A stretch of DNA of 64,000 bases, from the NCBI RefSeq assembly GCF_900115345.1, contig NZ_FOWC01000001.1:186001-250000 (forward strand). Direction: 5' to 3'. Below are positions 9,336 through 16,582 of the stretch, in pieces. The DNA comes from Amycolatopsis rubida. Lineage in GTDB: Bacteria > Actinomycetota > Actinomycetes > Mycobacteriales > Pseudonocardiaceae. Position numbers and translations under genes: made by a program. Each line of letters opens with the position of its first letter. Position 1 is the first letter of the stretch. The notes below the pieces were generated by a model. The model was given only the letters and a program-made list of their open reading frames with translations. It did not search any database and was not told where the DNA came from.

Positions 9336-10659
9336 GGCCGACGTACCCCTCTTCCGCCCGGCGCGCCGCGGCGTCCGGGACGCGGACCAGATCGACCAGC
9401 ACCGGCCCGCTGCCGTGCGGCAGAGCGGCCAGCACCTCCGGGTCCGAGGTGCCGATCAAGCACACCTCGGCGTGGTCGAGTACCTCCCGCACCGACCCGG
9501 CGAGCAGCTGGCCGAGGTGCGGCAGGCGGCTTTCGATGTACTCGCGGTTGGCCCCCATCAGCCGCGACAGGCTGACGTTGGCGTCGTGGATCTTGAGGTC
9601 GTATCCCTTGCCGAGCAACCGTTCCGCGAGTTCGACCAGCGGACTCTCGCGCAGGTCGTCGGTGCCCGGTTTGAACGACAGCCCGAACAGCCCGACCTTG
9701 CGTTTCCCGGTTCGCGCGACCAGTTCGAAGGCGCGGTGGAGATGTTCGGCATTCGACGGCAGCACGTGGGCGAGCAACGGCACCGAGACGTCCGCCTGCC
9801 GCGCGGCGTGGACCAGCCCGCGCAGGTCCTTCGGCAGGCACGAGCCGCCGAACGCGAACCCGGGCCGCAGGTACGCCGGGCTGATGTTGAGCTTGCGATC
9901 GGCCAGGAACACATCCATCACCTGGTGCGAATCGAGCCCGAGCGCACGGCAGATCGCGCCGAGTTCGTTCGCGAAACCGATCTTCACGCCGTGGAAAGCG
10001 TTGTCCGCGTACTTCGTCATCTCCGCGACCGGGATCGGCACGCGGAACACGTCGCCGGGCAGCCCCTGGTACAGCTTCGCCACGACGTCGCCGCTGCCCG
10101 GATCGAACTCGCCGATCACCGTTTTCGGCGGCTGGAAGAAGTCGCGGACGCTGGTGCCCTCGCGCAGGAATTCCGGGTTCACCGCGACACCGAAGTCGAC
10201 CCCCGCGGTACCGCCGCTGTGCTTTTCCAAGATCGGCACGAGCAACCCGAGACAGGTGCCGGGCAGCATCGTGCTCCGGAACACCACTGTGTGCCGAGAC
10301 TCGTTGTCGCCCAATGCTTTTCGTTCTTTTAACGCAGCACCGATCTCCTCGGCGACGCGCTGCAGGTACTCGGTGGAAAGACTCCCGTTGGGCGCGGACG
10401 GCGTACCGACGCACACCAGGGAAACGTCCGTCGCGAGGATCGCTTCGGCCACCTCGGTGGTCGCCCGCAACGCACCGGACGCGACCACCTCCGCGGTCAG
10501 CTCCCCGATCCGTTCCTCGACCACCGGGGCCTTGCCGGCCCTCACGAGATCCACCTTCGCCGGATTGACGTCCACTCCGACGACCTCGTGGCCTTGTCCC
10601 GCCAGGCAAGCCGCGGACACGCACCCGACGTACCCCAGCCCGAAGACGCTGATCTTCAC
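9325..10659 (-). CDS. UDP-glucose/GDP-mannose dehydrogenase family protein, AlgD-like
   Basis: 444 residues from GTG (VKISVFGLGYVG) with GGAGG seven bases upstream; the frame is open to an ATG at 10692 that lacks a good ribosome binding site. The enzyme oxidises a nucleotide sugar twice, to the uronic acid. It has an N-terminal GLGYVG NAD loop, a VGTPSAPNGSL loop, the catalytic GGSCLPKD motif with Cys near residue 274, and a LSFKPGTDDLRESPLVELAE stretch. These features and the GANREYIES segment match GDP-mannose 6-dehydrogenase (AlgD) as I remember it better than UDP-glucose dehydrogenase. It heads the cluster and would feed GDP-mannuronate to the glycosyltransferase. Confidence 0.88.
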   Translation of the reverse strand: MKISVFGLGYVGCVSAACLAGQGHEVVGVDVNPAKVDLVRAGKAPVVEERIGELTAEVVASGALRATTEVAEAILATDVSLVCVGTPSAPNGSLSTEYLQRVAEEIGAALKERKALGDNESRHTVVFRSTMLPGTCLGLLVPILEKHSGGTAGVDFGVAVNPEFLREGTSVRDFFQPPKTVIGEFDPGSGDVVAKLYQGLPGDVFRVPIPVAEMTKYADNAFHGVKIGFANELGAICRALGLDSHQVMDVFLADRKLNISPAYLRPGFAFGGSCLPKDLRGLVHAARQADVSVPLLAHVLPSNAEHLHRAFELVARTGKRKVGLFGLSFKPGTDDLRESPLVELAERLLGKGYDLKIHDANVSLSRLMGANREYIESRLPHLGQLLAGSVREVLDHAEVCLIGTSDPEVLAALPHGSGPVLVDLVRVPDAAARRAEEGYVGLAW

Positions 10660-10736
10660 AACGAAACCTCCGCCCGACCGCTCGCTGCTCATTGGTCGGA
10701 GCGCGGACGGGCTTCGTTACCGGTTCCGCATAACAA

Positions 10737-10770
10737 GGCGGGAACCCGGTTCCTGGCCCGGATTCCCGCC
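10737..10770. terminator. Possible hairpin between the dehydrogenase and chitosanase genes
   Basis: GGCGGGAA (10737-10744) pairs with TTCCCGCC (10763-10770) across an 18-base loop. There is no T-run. It lies over 90 bases past the chitosanase stop and inside the leader of the dehydrogenase gene, so it could equally be part of that leader. Confidence 0.3.
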
Positions 10771-10792
10771 CTGCGCCGCCCACCGGCCCGGC

Positions 10793-10810
10793 GGTTACCC
10801 CATCCGGCCG
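10793..10810 (-). promoter_or_regulatory. 18-bp element upstream of the AlgD-like gene (copy 2)
   Basis: GGTTACCCCATCCGGCCG on the plus strand, 17 of 18 bases identical to 8078-8095 and in the same orientation. It stands 134-151 bases upstream of the dehydrogenase GTG. A GGTTATCC sequence follows at about 10834 in the same orientation. Confidence 0.4.
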
Positions 10811-10879
10811 TATCGGCAGGGGAATTTGCCCACGGTTATCCGAAAAGGGCAGTGATTGCCTTCCGAGGCTTCGAAAAAT

Positions 10880-11566
10880 TCAGTGTCCGCCGACGAACGC
10901 AGTGGCCAGCTTTTCACCCGTGCTCGTGGCCGCGGCGTGGTCTTCGATCGGATTCACCGCCGAGTCCTTGAAGCACACGTAGGTGACGCCGGAGTCGGCT
11001 CCGCCATTCTTCGGGTCCGGGTTGATGCCGAGATCTTTGGCCGTCGCATACGACGCCTCACCGATGATCTTGTTCGGCCCGGTGTCCCCGATGACCGCGT
11101 ACTCGACCTTGCCGTGGTAGATCACCGCGCACGAACCGCCGCCGCGAAGGCCGGAGTTTTCGTAGTTCCAGATACTGCTCGAACCAGGGACGACGAGGTA
11201 GGGCAGCTTGGCGGCATTGAGCGGTTTCCCGTCGGATTGCGGGAAGGCGGTGTCGGGGAGGAAACAGCAGTCGGTGTTCTCGTTGCACTCGGCGGTGCGC
11301 TGGCCGTCGCAGTCGATGTCCATGTCGGCTTTCCAGAAGACCGCCTTCCCCGCGTCGCAGACCGGGACGGTCGCGCTGCCGGAGTCTTCGTCGGTTTTGT
11401 ATGTGCCGGAGGAGATCTGTTTGCAGGACGCCACCCTGGCGAGAATTTGGTCCGCGGTGGGGCCCGCCTGAACCGCTTCCGTCGCGGTGGTCGCCGCGGA
11501 AGCGATCGCGGTGGGCAGGACGGCGGCGGCTATCGCCAGAATCGCGAGCAGGACGACTTTCCGCAT
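10880..11566 (-). CDS. Secreted glycoside hydrolase family 75 chitosanase
   Basis: 228 residues with a clear signal peptide (MRKVVLLAILAIAAAVLPTA, cleavage after ASA near residue 25), so it acts outside the cell. The mature part has the GH75 hallmarks: a DMDIDCDG stretch, AVIGDTGP, and IGEAS with the proposed catalytic Asp and Glu about nine residues apart. Cysteines in the TAECNENTDCCF region may form disulfides. GH75 enzymes hydrolyse chitosan endolytically. A GGGAG ribosome binding site precedes the ATG, and a near-palindrome of the type bound by the chitosan repressor CsnR sits just upstream. It is monocistronic and separate from the exopolysaccharide operon. Confidence 0.9.
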   Translation of the reverse strand: MRKVVLLAILAIAAAVLPTAIASAATTATEAVQAGPTADQILARVASCKQISSGTYKTDEDSGSATVPVCDAGKAVFWKADMDIDCDGQRTAECNENTDCCFLPDTAFPQSDGKPLNAAKLPYLVVPGSSSIWNYENSGLRGGGSCAVIYHGKVEYAVIGDTGPNKIIGEASYATAKDLGINPDPKNGGADSGVTYVCFKDSAVNPIEDHAAATSTGEKLATAFVGGH

Positions 11567-11582
11567 CGACGCTCCCTGTTTA

Positions 11583-11599
11583 TTAGGAAACTTTCCTTA
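11583..11599. promoter_or_regulatory. CsnR-type operator upstream of the chitosanase
   Basis: TTAGGAAACTTTCCTTA is a near-perfect inverted repeat (consensus TTAGGAAANTTTCCTAA as I remember it) centred 25 bases upstream of the chitosanase ATG. In Streptomyces this kind of site binds the ROK-family repressor CsnR in front of chitosanase genes. The site is visible; the regulator is not in this window. Confidence 0.6.
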
Positions 11600-11766
11600 C
11601 GGCGGCGCGCGTTCAGGATGCCGCCGAACGGAGGCGGTCACAACCCGCCACAAGAGGGTGTTTTTTCCCGCCGAAGCAAGCAGTCCGTGAAGACTCACCC
11701 GAATCGAGGGCCCCTGCCGGAATCCAAGTCCGCGAACGAGCCCTTCCCGGACCGGCCGCGGGCGGG

Positions 11767-12399
11767 TTAGCGCCCAGGCCGAGACGCCCAGCGTCCGGGG
11801 AATCGACGCGGCCGGCGGCTCACTGCCTCGGCCCATCGCGAGTTCAGATCCGACCGGATCTCCGTCCGCGACCGCACCAGCGCCGCCCCGCGCACGCCGC
11901 CGACATTCGCGTACACCCGCGTCGCACCGGCCTCGCGCAAATGCGTCAGCACCCGCCGGTCGAATCGGCCCTCCGGCAGCGAAAACCGCCGCACCGGCGT
12001 CCCGCTCAGCTGCTCCAGCAACCGCGGCGCCTCGTCCAGCTCCCGGCGCACCGCGAAAGAACCGTCGAACCGCCGCCAGTCCAACCGGTCCCAGCCGTGC
12101 GACCCGACGTGCATCCCCGCGTCCACCAGTTGCCGCAGCCCGCCTCGGTCGACGTACCCGCGCTCGCCGACCCGGCCGGCCAACGGGAAGAACTCGGCGT
12201 AAAGCCCGCGCTCGACCAGTCGCGGCAACGCGATCTCGACATCTGAGGAGTTCCCGTCGTCGAACGTGAGCTGCGCTCCGCTGCCCGAAACGACGTCCAG
12301 GAGCGCGTCGAACTGCTCCACGGTGATCCACCGCTCGTCCTCGCCGGGATCGAGCGCCCGCTGGGGCTTCCCTATGCCGTGCACCGCAAAGGTGATCAT
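11767..12399 (-). CDS. Polysaccharide deacetylase (NodB-like, carbohydrate esterase family 4)
   Basis: 210 residues. The metal-binding motif LTFDDGNSSD lies near residue 45 and the second motif, HVGSHGWDRLDW, near residue 97. These correspond to the TFDDG and H(S/T)xxH-type motifs, although only the first His of the second motif is conserved as HxxSH. There is no signal peptide, so substrates are cytosolic or lipid-linked intermediates. GGGAGG precedes the ATG at 12399. A 12-bp palindrome, CCGATTAATCGG (12427-12438), stands about 28 bases upstream and may be an operator. Its proximity to the chitosanase is suggestive, but the two have separate promoters. Confidence 0.82.
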   Translation of the reverse strand: MITFAVHGIGKPQRALDPGEDERWITVEQFDALLDVVSGSGAQLTFDDGNSSDVEIALPRLVERGLYAEFFPLAGRVGERGYVDRGGLRQLVDAGMHVGSHGWDRLDWRRFDGSFAVRRELDEAPRLLEQLSGTPVRRFSLPEGRFDRRVLTHLREAGATRVYANVGGVRGAALVRSRTEIRSDLNSRWAEAVSRRPRRFPGRWASRPGR

Positions 12400-12553
12400 C
12401 CGCGCCTCCCGTCCGAAGTACCGTACCCGATTAATCGGATTCGCAAACGGAGTAGCTACCGGCGCTTATCCCATGGTCAACACTGTATTTCCAGCCCAGA
12501 CTAAACACTCCCGCAGGAAAATCGGAATACGTCCACACTCGTAGACAGCTGCT

Positions 12554-12577
12554 ATCTTCACACGTTTGGGTGAAGAT
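12554..12577. terminator. Hairpin directly after the CGNR gene
   Basis: ATCTTCAC (12554-12561) pairs perfectly with GTGAAGAT (12570-12577) across an 8-base loop, starting one base after the stop codon of the CGNR gene. There is no long T-run, so it is a probable rather than certain terminator. Confidence 0.45.
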
Positions 12578-13039
12578 TCAATGATTCCGTTGATAGTGCC
12601 GCCGAGCCTTCTCCCGGTTGCCGCAAGCCGCCATCGAACACCAGCGCGCGCGATTGGCCCGGCTGCGATCGAGCAGGAACAGCTGGCACTCGTCGTTGGC
12701 ACAGGCCCGCAACCGTCCAGGAAGGTCCTTTTCGAGCGCCGCCCAGTCCAAAACCGCTTCGACGGCCAACCGAGCATGCGGCGGCGCCTCCACTGACCAG
12801 TGCAGCCCTTCCGCGGAGACTCCCGGAACCTGCCGCACCCCGTCGAGAAGCGGACGCAACACGACCGGCGAACTGCCCCCGCGCACGACGTCGCGCAGGA
12901 GATCTCGCGCCCGGCGCAGCAGCTCCAGCTCCGCAGCGCTTCCGTCCCCGCCGTGCTCCCGCGCCCACGGCCTGTCCAGCGCGTCCCGTTCCTCGCCGTT
13001 GATCAGCGGCCTGCTGTTGAGCAGGTCGAGCACGTCCAT
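12578..13039 (-). CDS. CGNR zinc-finger domain regulator (ABATE domain)
   Basis: 153 residues. The N-terminal two thirds form the helical ABATE-type region of unknown ligand. The C-terminus has the zf-CGNR signature: CANDEC, then CSMAACGNREKARRHYQR, supplying four zinc-binding cysteines. Proteins of this family are putative DNA-binding stress or detoxification regulators. The gene is divergent from an alpha/beta hydrolase, and one copy of a duplicated TAACC-N18-GGTTA palindrome lies ten bases upstream of its ATG. This suggests it represses itself and the hydrolase; that is inference from arrangement. Confidence 0.85.
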   Translation of the reverse strand: MDVLDLLNSRPLINGEERDALDRPWAREHGGDGSAAELELLRRARDLLRDVVRGGSSPVVLRPLLDGVRQVPGVSAEGLHWSVEAPPHARLAVEAVLDWAALEKDLPGRLRACANDECQLFLLDRSRANRARWCSMAACGNREKARRHYQRNH

Positions 13040-13048
13040 CGAAGCTCC

Positions 13049-13076
13049 TAACCAGATCGAACCCTTTGACAGGTTA
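13049..13076. promoter_or_regulatory. Operator 1 in the CGNR/hydrolase divergent region
   Basis: TAACC at 13049-13053 and GGTTA at 13072-13076, separated by exactly 18 bases. The left arm continues AGATCGAA. The site is ten bases upstream of the CGNR start codon. Confidence 0.55.
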
Positions 13077-13104
13077 ACCCGGCCATGCTTCCATGGCGAG
13101 CACC

Positions 13105-13132
13105 TAACCAGATCAAAACATCAAAGGGGTTA
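13105..13132. promoter_or_regulatory. Operator 2 in the CGNR/hydrolase divergent region
   Basis: A second TAACC-N18-GGTTA site whose left half (CTAACCAGATC) is identical to that of operator 1. It lies exactly 56 bases further on and overlaps the hydrolase ribosome binding site (AAAGGGG), so a bound protein would block translation initiation or transcription of the hydrolase gene. Confidence 0.55.
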
Positions 13133-13135
13133 GTC

Positions 13136-13996
13136 ATGATCCAGCACCGGACGACCGCCGTCGACGGCCACGAGCTCTTCTACCGCGAAGCCGGTCCCGC
13201 CGACGCCCCCGCGATCGTCCTGCTGCACGGGTACCCGACCAGCTCGTTCATGTTCCGGAACCTCATCCCGCTGCTGGCCGGCCGCTACCGCGTGATCGCG
13301 CCGGACCACCTGGGCTTCGGCCACTCCGCCGCTCCTTCGGCCGACGAGTTCGACTACACCTTCGACGCACTCGCCGACCTCACGTCCGGCCTGCTCGACC
13401 AGCTCGGCCTGAACCGCTACGCGGTTTACGTCCAGGACTACGGCGCCCCGATCGCCTGGCGGCTCGCGCTCAAGCACCCCGGCCGGATCTCCGCGATCGT
13501 CACGCAGAACGGCAACGGATACGAGGAGGGCTTCGTCGACTCGTTCTGGACCGGCCTCTGGGCCTACGGCGCGAACCCCGGCCCGGACACCGAACCGGCC
13601 GTCCGCGCCGCACTGAGCTACGACGCCATCCGCTGGCAGTACCTGCACGGCGTCCCCGACCCGAGCCTGGTCAGCCCGGACACCTGGGAGCACGACCACG
13701 CCCGGGTTTCCCGCCCCGGCAACGACGAAATCCAGCTCGCGCTCTTCCGCGACTACCAGAACAACCGCCCGCTTTACCCGCGGCTGCACGAATTCCTGCG
13801 CACCCACGACGTCCCGGTGCTCGCCGTGTGGGGCCGGGGCGACGAGATCTTCGGCCCGGCCGGTGCGGAGGCCTTCGCCCGCGACGCCGGTGACATCGAA
13901 GTGCACCTCATCGACGGCGGCCACTTCCTGCTGGAAAGCCATCTCGACGTCGTCGCGGGCTACTTGCACGGCTTCCTCGGCCGGGTACTGAAGTAG
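13136..13996 (+). CDS. Alpha/beta-fold hydrolase (epoxide hydrolase/haloalkane dehalogenase type)
   Basis: 286 residues from MIQHRTTAVDGHELF; an upstream in-frame ATG at 13085 would run through operator 2 and lacks a good ribosome binding site. It has an HGYPTSSFMFR oxyanion motif, a VQDYGAPIAW nucleophile elbow with Asp rather than Ser, a WGRGDEIF acid region and a GGHFLLESH histidine. An Asp nucleophile points to epoxide hydrolase or dehalogenase chemistry rather than an esterase. It is a soluble cytosolic protein. Probable role: detoxification of a reactive compound sensed by the divergent CGNR regulator. The substrate is unknown. Confidence 0.85.
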   Translation: MIQHRTTAVDGHELFYREAGPADAPAIVLLHGYPTSSFMFRNLIPLLAGRYRVIAPDHLGFGHSAAPSADEFDYTFDALADLTSGLLDQLGLNRYAVYVQDYGAPIAWRLALKHPGRISAIVTQNGNGYEEGFVDSFWTGLWAYGANPGPDTEPAVRAALSYDAIRWQYLHGVPDPSLVSPDTWEHDHARVSRPGNDEIQLALFRDYQNNRPLYPRLHEFLRTHDVPVLAVWGRGDEIFGPAGAEAFARDAGDIEVHLIDGGHFLLESHLDVVAGYLHGFLGRVLK

Positions 13997-14001
13997 CCGG
14001 G

Positions 14002-14121
14002 CTGCCCGGCACCCTCGCGAACGAGCCGCCGACCCGGCCCATCCGTACCGCCACCGAGTACCCGCACACCAATCTCGACCTCACGGTGCGCAAGATCGAT
14101 CCGTACGCGTCGGCTTACTTC
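14002..14121 (+). pseudogene. Coding-like gene remnant, family not recognised
   Basis: In one plus-strand frame this gap reads LPGTLANEPPTRPIRTATEY and continues PHTNLDLTVRKIDPYASAYF without a stop. G or C is at the third position in 36 of the 40 codons, which is coding-like. It has no start codon or ribosome binding site and runs into the antisense of the dimethylargininase 3' end. It may be an internal or C-terminal fragment of a lost gene. I could not name a family. Confidence 0.3.
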
Positions 14122-14960
14122 CGGATCTCCAGCGTGCAGCACTTCGGCCCGCCGCCGGCCTTCCGCAGCTCCGAGATGTCCACATACACCGGCTCGTAAC
14201 CCCGCTCGGCAAGCCGCGCGCCAAGGTCCGTCGCCTCGACCGGCAGCACCACATTGCGGCCGTCGGACACCCCGTTCAGCCCGAAGCACTCGGCGTCGGC
14301 CGCGGTGGCGAGGACGGCGTCCGGGAACATCCGGCGCAGCACGCGCCGCGAGCCCGGCGAGAACGCGTCCGGGTAGTAGCCGACCTGCGCGGTCGTCGTG
14401 TCGGTCGCTTCGGCCAGCACGAACAGCGCGGTGTCCAGGTGGTAGTAGCGCGGGTCGATCAGCTGCAGCGACACGACCGGGACGCCGAGCACCTCCTGCG
14501 CCTCGGCGTGCGCGGCCGGGTCGGTGCGGAAGCCGGTGCCGGCCAGCAGCACCCGGCCGGTCCAGGCGAAATCGCCCTCGGCCTCGTTGATCTTCTCCGG
14601 CATGGTCAGGTCGCGGTAGCCGTGTTCGAGGAACCAGCGGCGGAAGTGCTCCGCCTCGGCGGCGCGCTGCGGGGCGCGGAACCGCGAGCCGAGCACGCGC
14701 CCGTCCACGACGGTGCCCGAGTTGGCCGCGAACACCATGTCCGGAAGGCCGGGTTGCGGGTCGATCTCCTCGACGGTGTGGCCGAGGCGGCGATAGGTGT
14801 CGCGCAGCTCGGTCCACTGCGCGACGGCGACGTCCGCGCTGACCGGCTTCGAGGGGTCCATCCAGGGGTTGATCGCGTAGTCGACGGCGAAATAACGCGG
14901 CGGGCACATCAGGTAACGGCGGGGCGTGGGCACCCGCGGCGGCACAACCTCTCCCTGCAT
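14115..14960 (-). CDS. ddaH: Dimethylarginine dimethylaminohydrolase (amidinotransferase family)
   Basis: 281 residues, near the usual length of DDAH. The family hydrolyses methylated arginines (or arginine) to citrulline. Visible motifs are NEAEGDFAWTG with the substrate-binding acidic residues, a RYYHLDTALFVL segment with the catalytic His, and a C-terminal GGPKCCTLEIRK with the nucleophilic Cys. A dedicated Lrp/AsnC regulator is divergent 75 bases away; the same pairing is found in mycobacteria (Rv2323c-Rv2324 as I recall), where ornithine aminotransferase is also adjacent. That gene is absent here. An arginine-deiminase-like activity is possible. Confidence 0.88.
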   Translation of the reverse strand: MQGEVVPPRVPTPRRYLMCPPRYFAVDYAINPWMDPSKPVSADVAVAQWTELRDTYRRLGHTVEEIDPQPGLPDMVFAANSGTVVDGRVLGSRFRAPQRAAEAEHFRRWFLEHGYRDLTMPEKINEAEGDFAWTGRVLLAGTGFRTDPAAHAEAQEVLGVPVVSLQLIDPRYYHLDTALFVLAEATDTTTAQVGYYPDAFSPGSRRVLRRMFPDAVLATAADAECFGLNGVSDGRNVVLPVEATDLGARLAERGYEPVYVDISELRKAGGGPKCCTLEIRK

Positions 14961-15034
14961 GCAACCAGGCTAAGGTGAACCTAATCTCGCAATCAATCGC
15001 TGTTCACTGCGCATATACGTGCTAAACATTGCGT

Positions 15035-15478
15035 GTGAACACCATCGACCAGCGAATCGTTTCCTGCCTGGTGGCCAACGCGCGCTCCAGCTACGCGGAG
15101 ATCGGCAAGGTGGTCGGGCTGTCCGCGCCCGCGGTGAAACGACGCGTGGACCGGCTGCTGGAAACGGGCGTGCTGCGCGGCTTCACCGCGGTCGTCGACC
15201 CGGAGGCGCTCGGCTGGGGGACCGAGGCGTTCGTCGAGGTGCACTGCCAGGGCAACGTCACGCCCGGCCGGATCCGCGCCCGGCTCGAACCGCTGACCGA
15301 GGTCGTCGCCGCGTACACGGTGTCCGGCGCGGCGGACGCGATCGTGCACCTGCGCGCCGCCGACATCCACCATCTCGAAACCGCCCTCGAACGGCTGCGC
15401 GGACTCGAAATTATCGACCGGACGGTGTCCACCGTCGTGCTGTCCCGGCTGCTGGAGAGGCCGCCGACGCCGTCGTGA
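15035..15478 (+). CDS. Lrp/AsnC family transcriptional regulator
   Basis: 147 residues from GTG (VNTIDQRIVSCLVANARSSY); a TTG six bases upstream is the alternative. The N-terminal winged helix-turn-helix (SYAEIGKVVGLSAPAVKRRV) is followed by the RAM ligand-binding domain (LEPLTEVVAAYTVSGAADAI). Lrp proteins form octamers that respond to amino acids. Because it is divergent from the dimethylargininase gene, the likely target is the shared 74-bp promoter region and the likely effector an arginine-related amino acid. The target is inferred from position. Confidence 0.88.
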   Translation: MNTIDQRIVSCLVANARSSYAEIGKVVGLSAPAVKRRVDRLLETGVLRGFTAVVDPEALGWGTEAFVEVHCQGNVTPGRIRARLEPLTEVVAAYTVSGAADAIVHLRAADIHHLETALERLRGLEIIDRTVSTVVLSRLLERPPTPS

Positions 15479-15534
15479 GTGGCAACCGCGGTTCTAACCG
15501 TGATCGCCACGCACGACCCTGCGATGCTGACCCC

Positions 15535-16296
15535 ATGACCGACCGCATCCACAGCGAGCACGACCAGGGCGTCGCGCTGCTCACCGTCGACGCCCCGAAA
15601 AGCCGCAACGCACTCACCCTCGATCTCTCCGCCGAGCTGGCCGCCGCGGTCGCGCGCGCCGAAGCCGACGAGAGCGTGCACGCCGTGATCGTTACTGGTG
15701 CCCCGCCGGCGTTCTGCGCGGGCGCGGATCTCACCGCGCTCGGCAAGGCCGACGCCGAAGGACTGCGTTCGGTGTACGCGGGCTTCCTCGCTGTCGCGGA
15801 ATGCACCCTGCCGACGATCGCAGCGGTCGGCGGTGCCGCTGTCGGCGCTGGTCTGAACCTCGCGCTGGCCGCCGATGTCCGTCTCGTGGGACCGCACGCC
15901 AAATTCATCCCGCGATTCCTCGAACTCGGTTTGCACCCCGGCGGCGGCATGACCTGGATGTCGCAACGCATCCTCGGTCCGCAGCAGGCGTCCGCGATGG
16001 CGTTGTTCGGCGAAACCCTTACCGCGGAATCCGCGGTAAAGGCAGGGTTCGCGCTGCGCTTTGTGGACGGCGACCACGACGCATTGGTCCAGGCCGCCCG
16101 CGACCTCGCCGCCCCGGCGGTCGCCGCTCCGCGCGAAGTAGTGCTGTCCACCAAGCGGACTATGCGGCAGACGAGCGGCCTGACCGAGCACGCCGCCGCG
16201 GTCGACGCCGAGCTTGCTCCGCAGCTGGAATCGCTGGCCGCACCGGCATTCGCTGAGCGATTGGCGGCGATGAAAGCGCGCATCAGCGGCCGCTGA
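15535..16296 (+). CDS. Enoyl-CoA hydratase/isomerase family protein
   Basis: 253 residues from ATG. It carries the crotonase fold signatures: FCAGADL for the first oxyanion strand, GGAAVGAGLNLALAADVRL for the second oxyanion site and CoA pocket, and FLELGLHPGGG, where the Glu may act as base. It would act on enoyl-CoA thioesters in the cytosol. It follows the Lrp gene in the same direction after 56 bases, but no functional link is evident. The exact substrate cannot be read from sequence. Confidence 0.85.
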   Translation: MTDRIHSEHDQGVALLTVDAPKSRNALTLDLSAELAAAVARAEADESVHAVIVTGAPPAFCAGADLTALGKADAEGLRSVYAGFLAVAECTLPTIAAVGGAAVGAGLNLALAADVRLVGPHAKFIPRFLELGLHPGGGMTWMSQRILGPQQASAMALFGETLTAESAVKAGFALRFVDGDHDALVQAARDLAAPAVAAPREVVLSTKRTMRQTSGLTEHAAAVDAELAPQLESLAAPAFAERLAAMKARISGR

Positions 16297-16582
16297 GCAC
16301 GGCCGCGCACAAATTCCCACATTCCGGGAACCCTCAACCTGGAGCAAACTGCTGGTCAGTGCCCTGCGGGCGGCAAGAGACGTGCGTCACTCCGGACGAC
16401 GGCCCGATTCCCCCTACCATCGAGGGGACCCCGGCGGGCATTCGGTCTGCGCACCCCACACTTGACCGCTCTCCGACCGCGGCCAGAGGTGTGGCGAGTA
16501 ACCTCGGAAGCAGGCCTCGGCGGGCTCCCCGGGGAGCCGACCCTGGCCCGCAGCACGCCGGGAGAGAGGGATTCCCTGACCC

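Noticed and set aside
14966..14984. Iron-box-like sequence (AGGTGAACCTAA) between ddaH and lrp
   Set aside because: Only one half-site matches the IdeR/DmdR consensus (about 11 of 19 bases), and neither gene is iron related.
15019..15534. In-frame upstream extension of the enoyl-CoA hydratase
   Set aside because: It is a shifted reading of the Lrp gene; the crotonase fold starts at the ATG at 15535.
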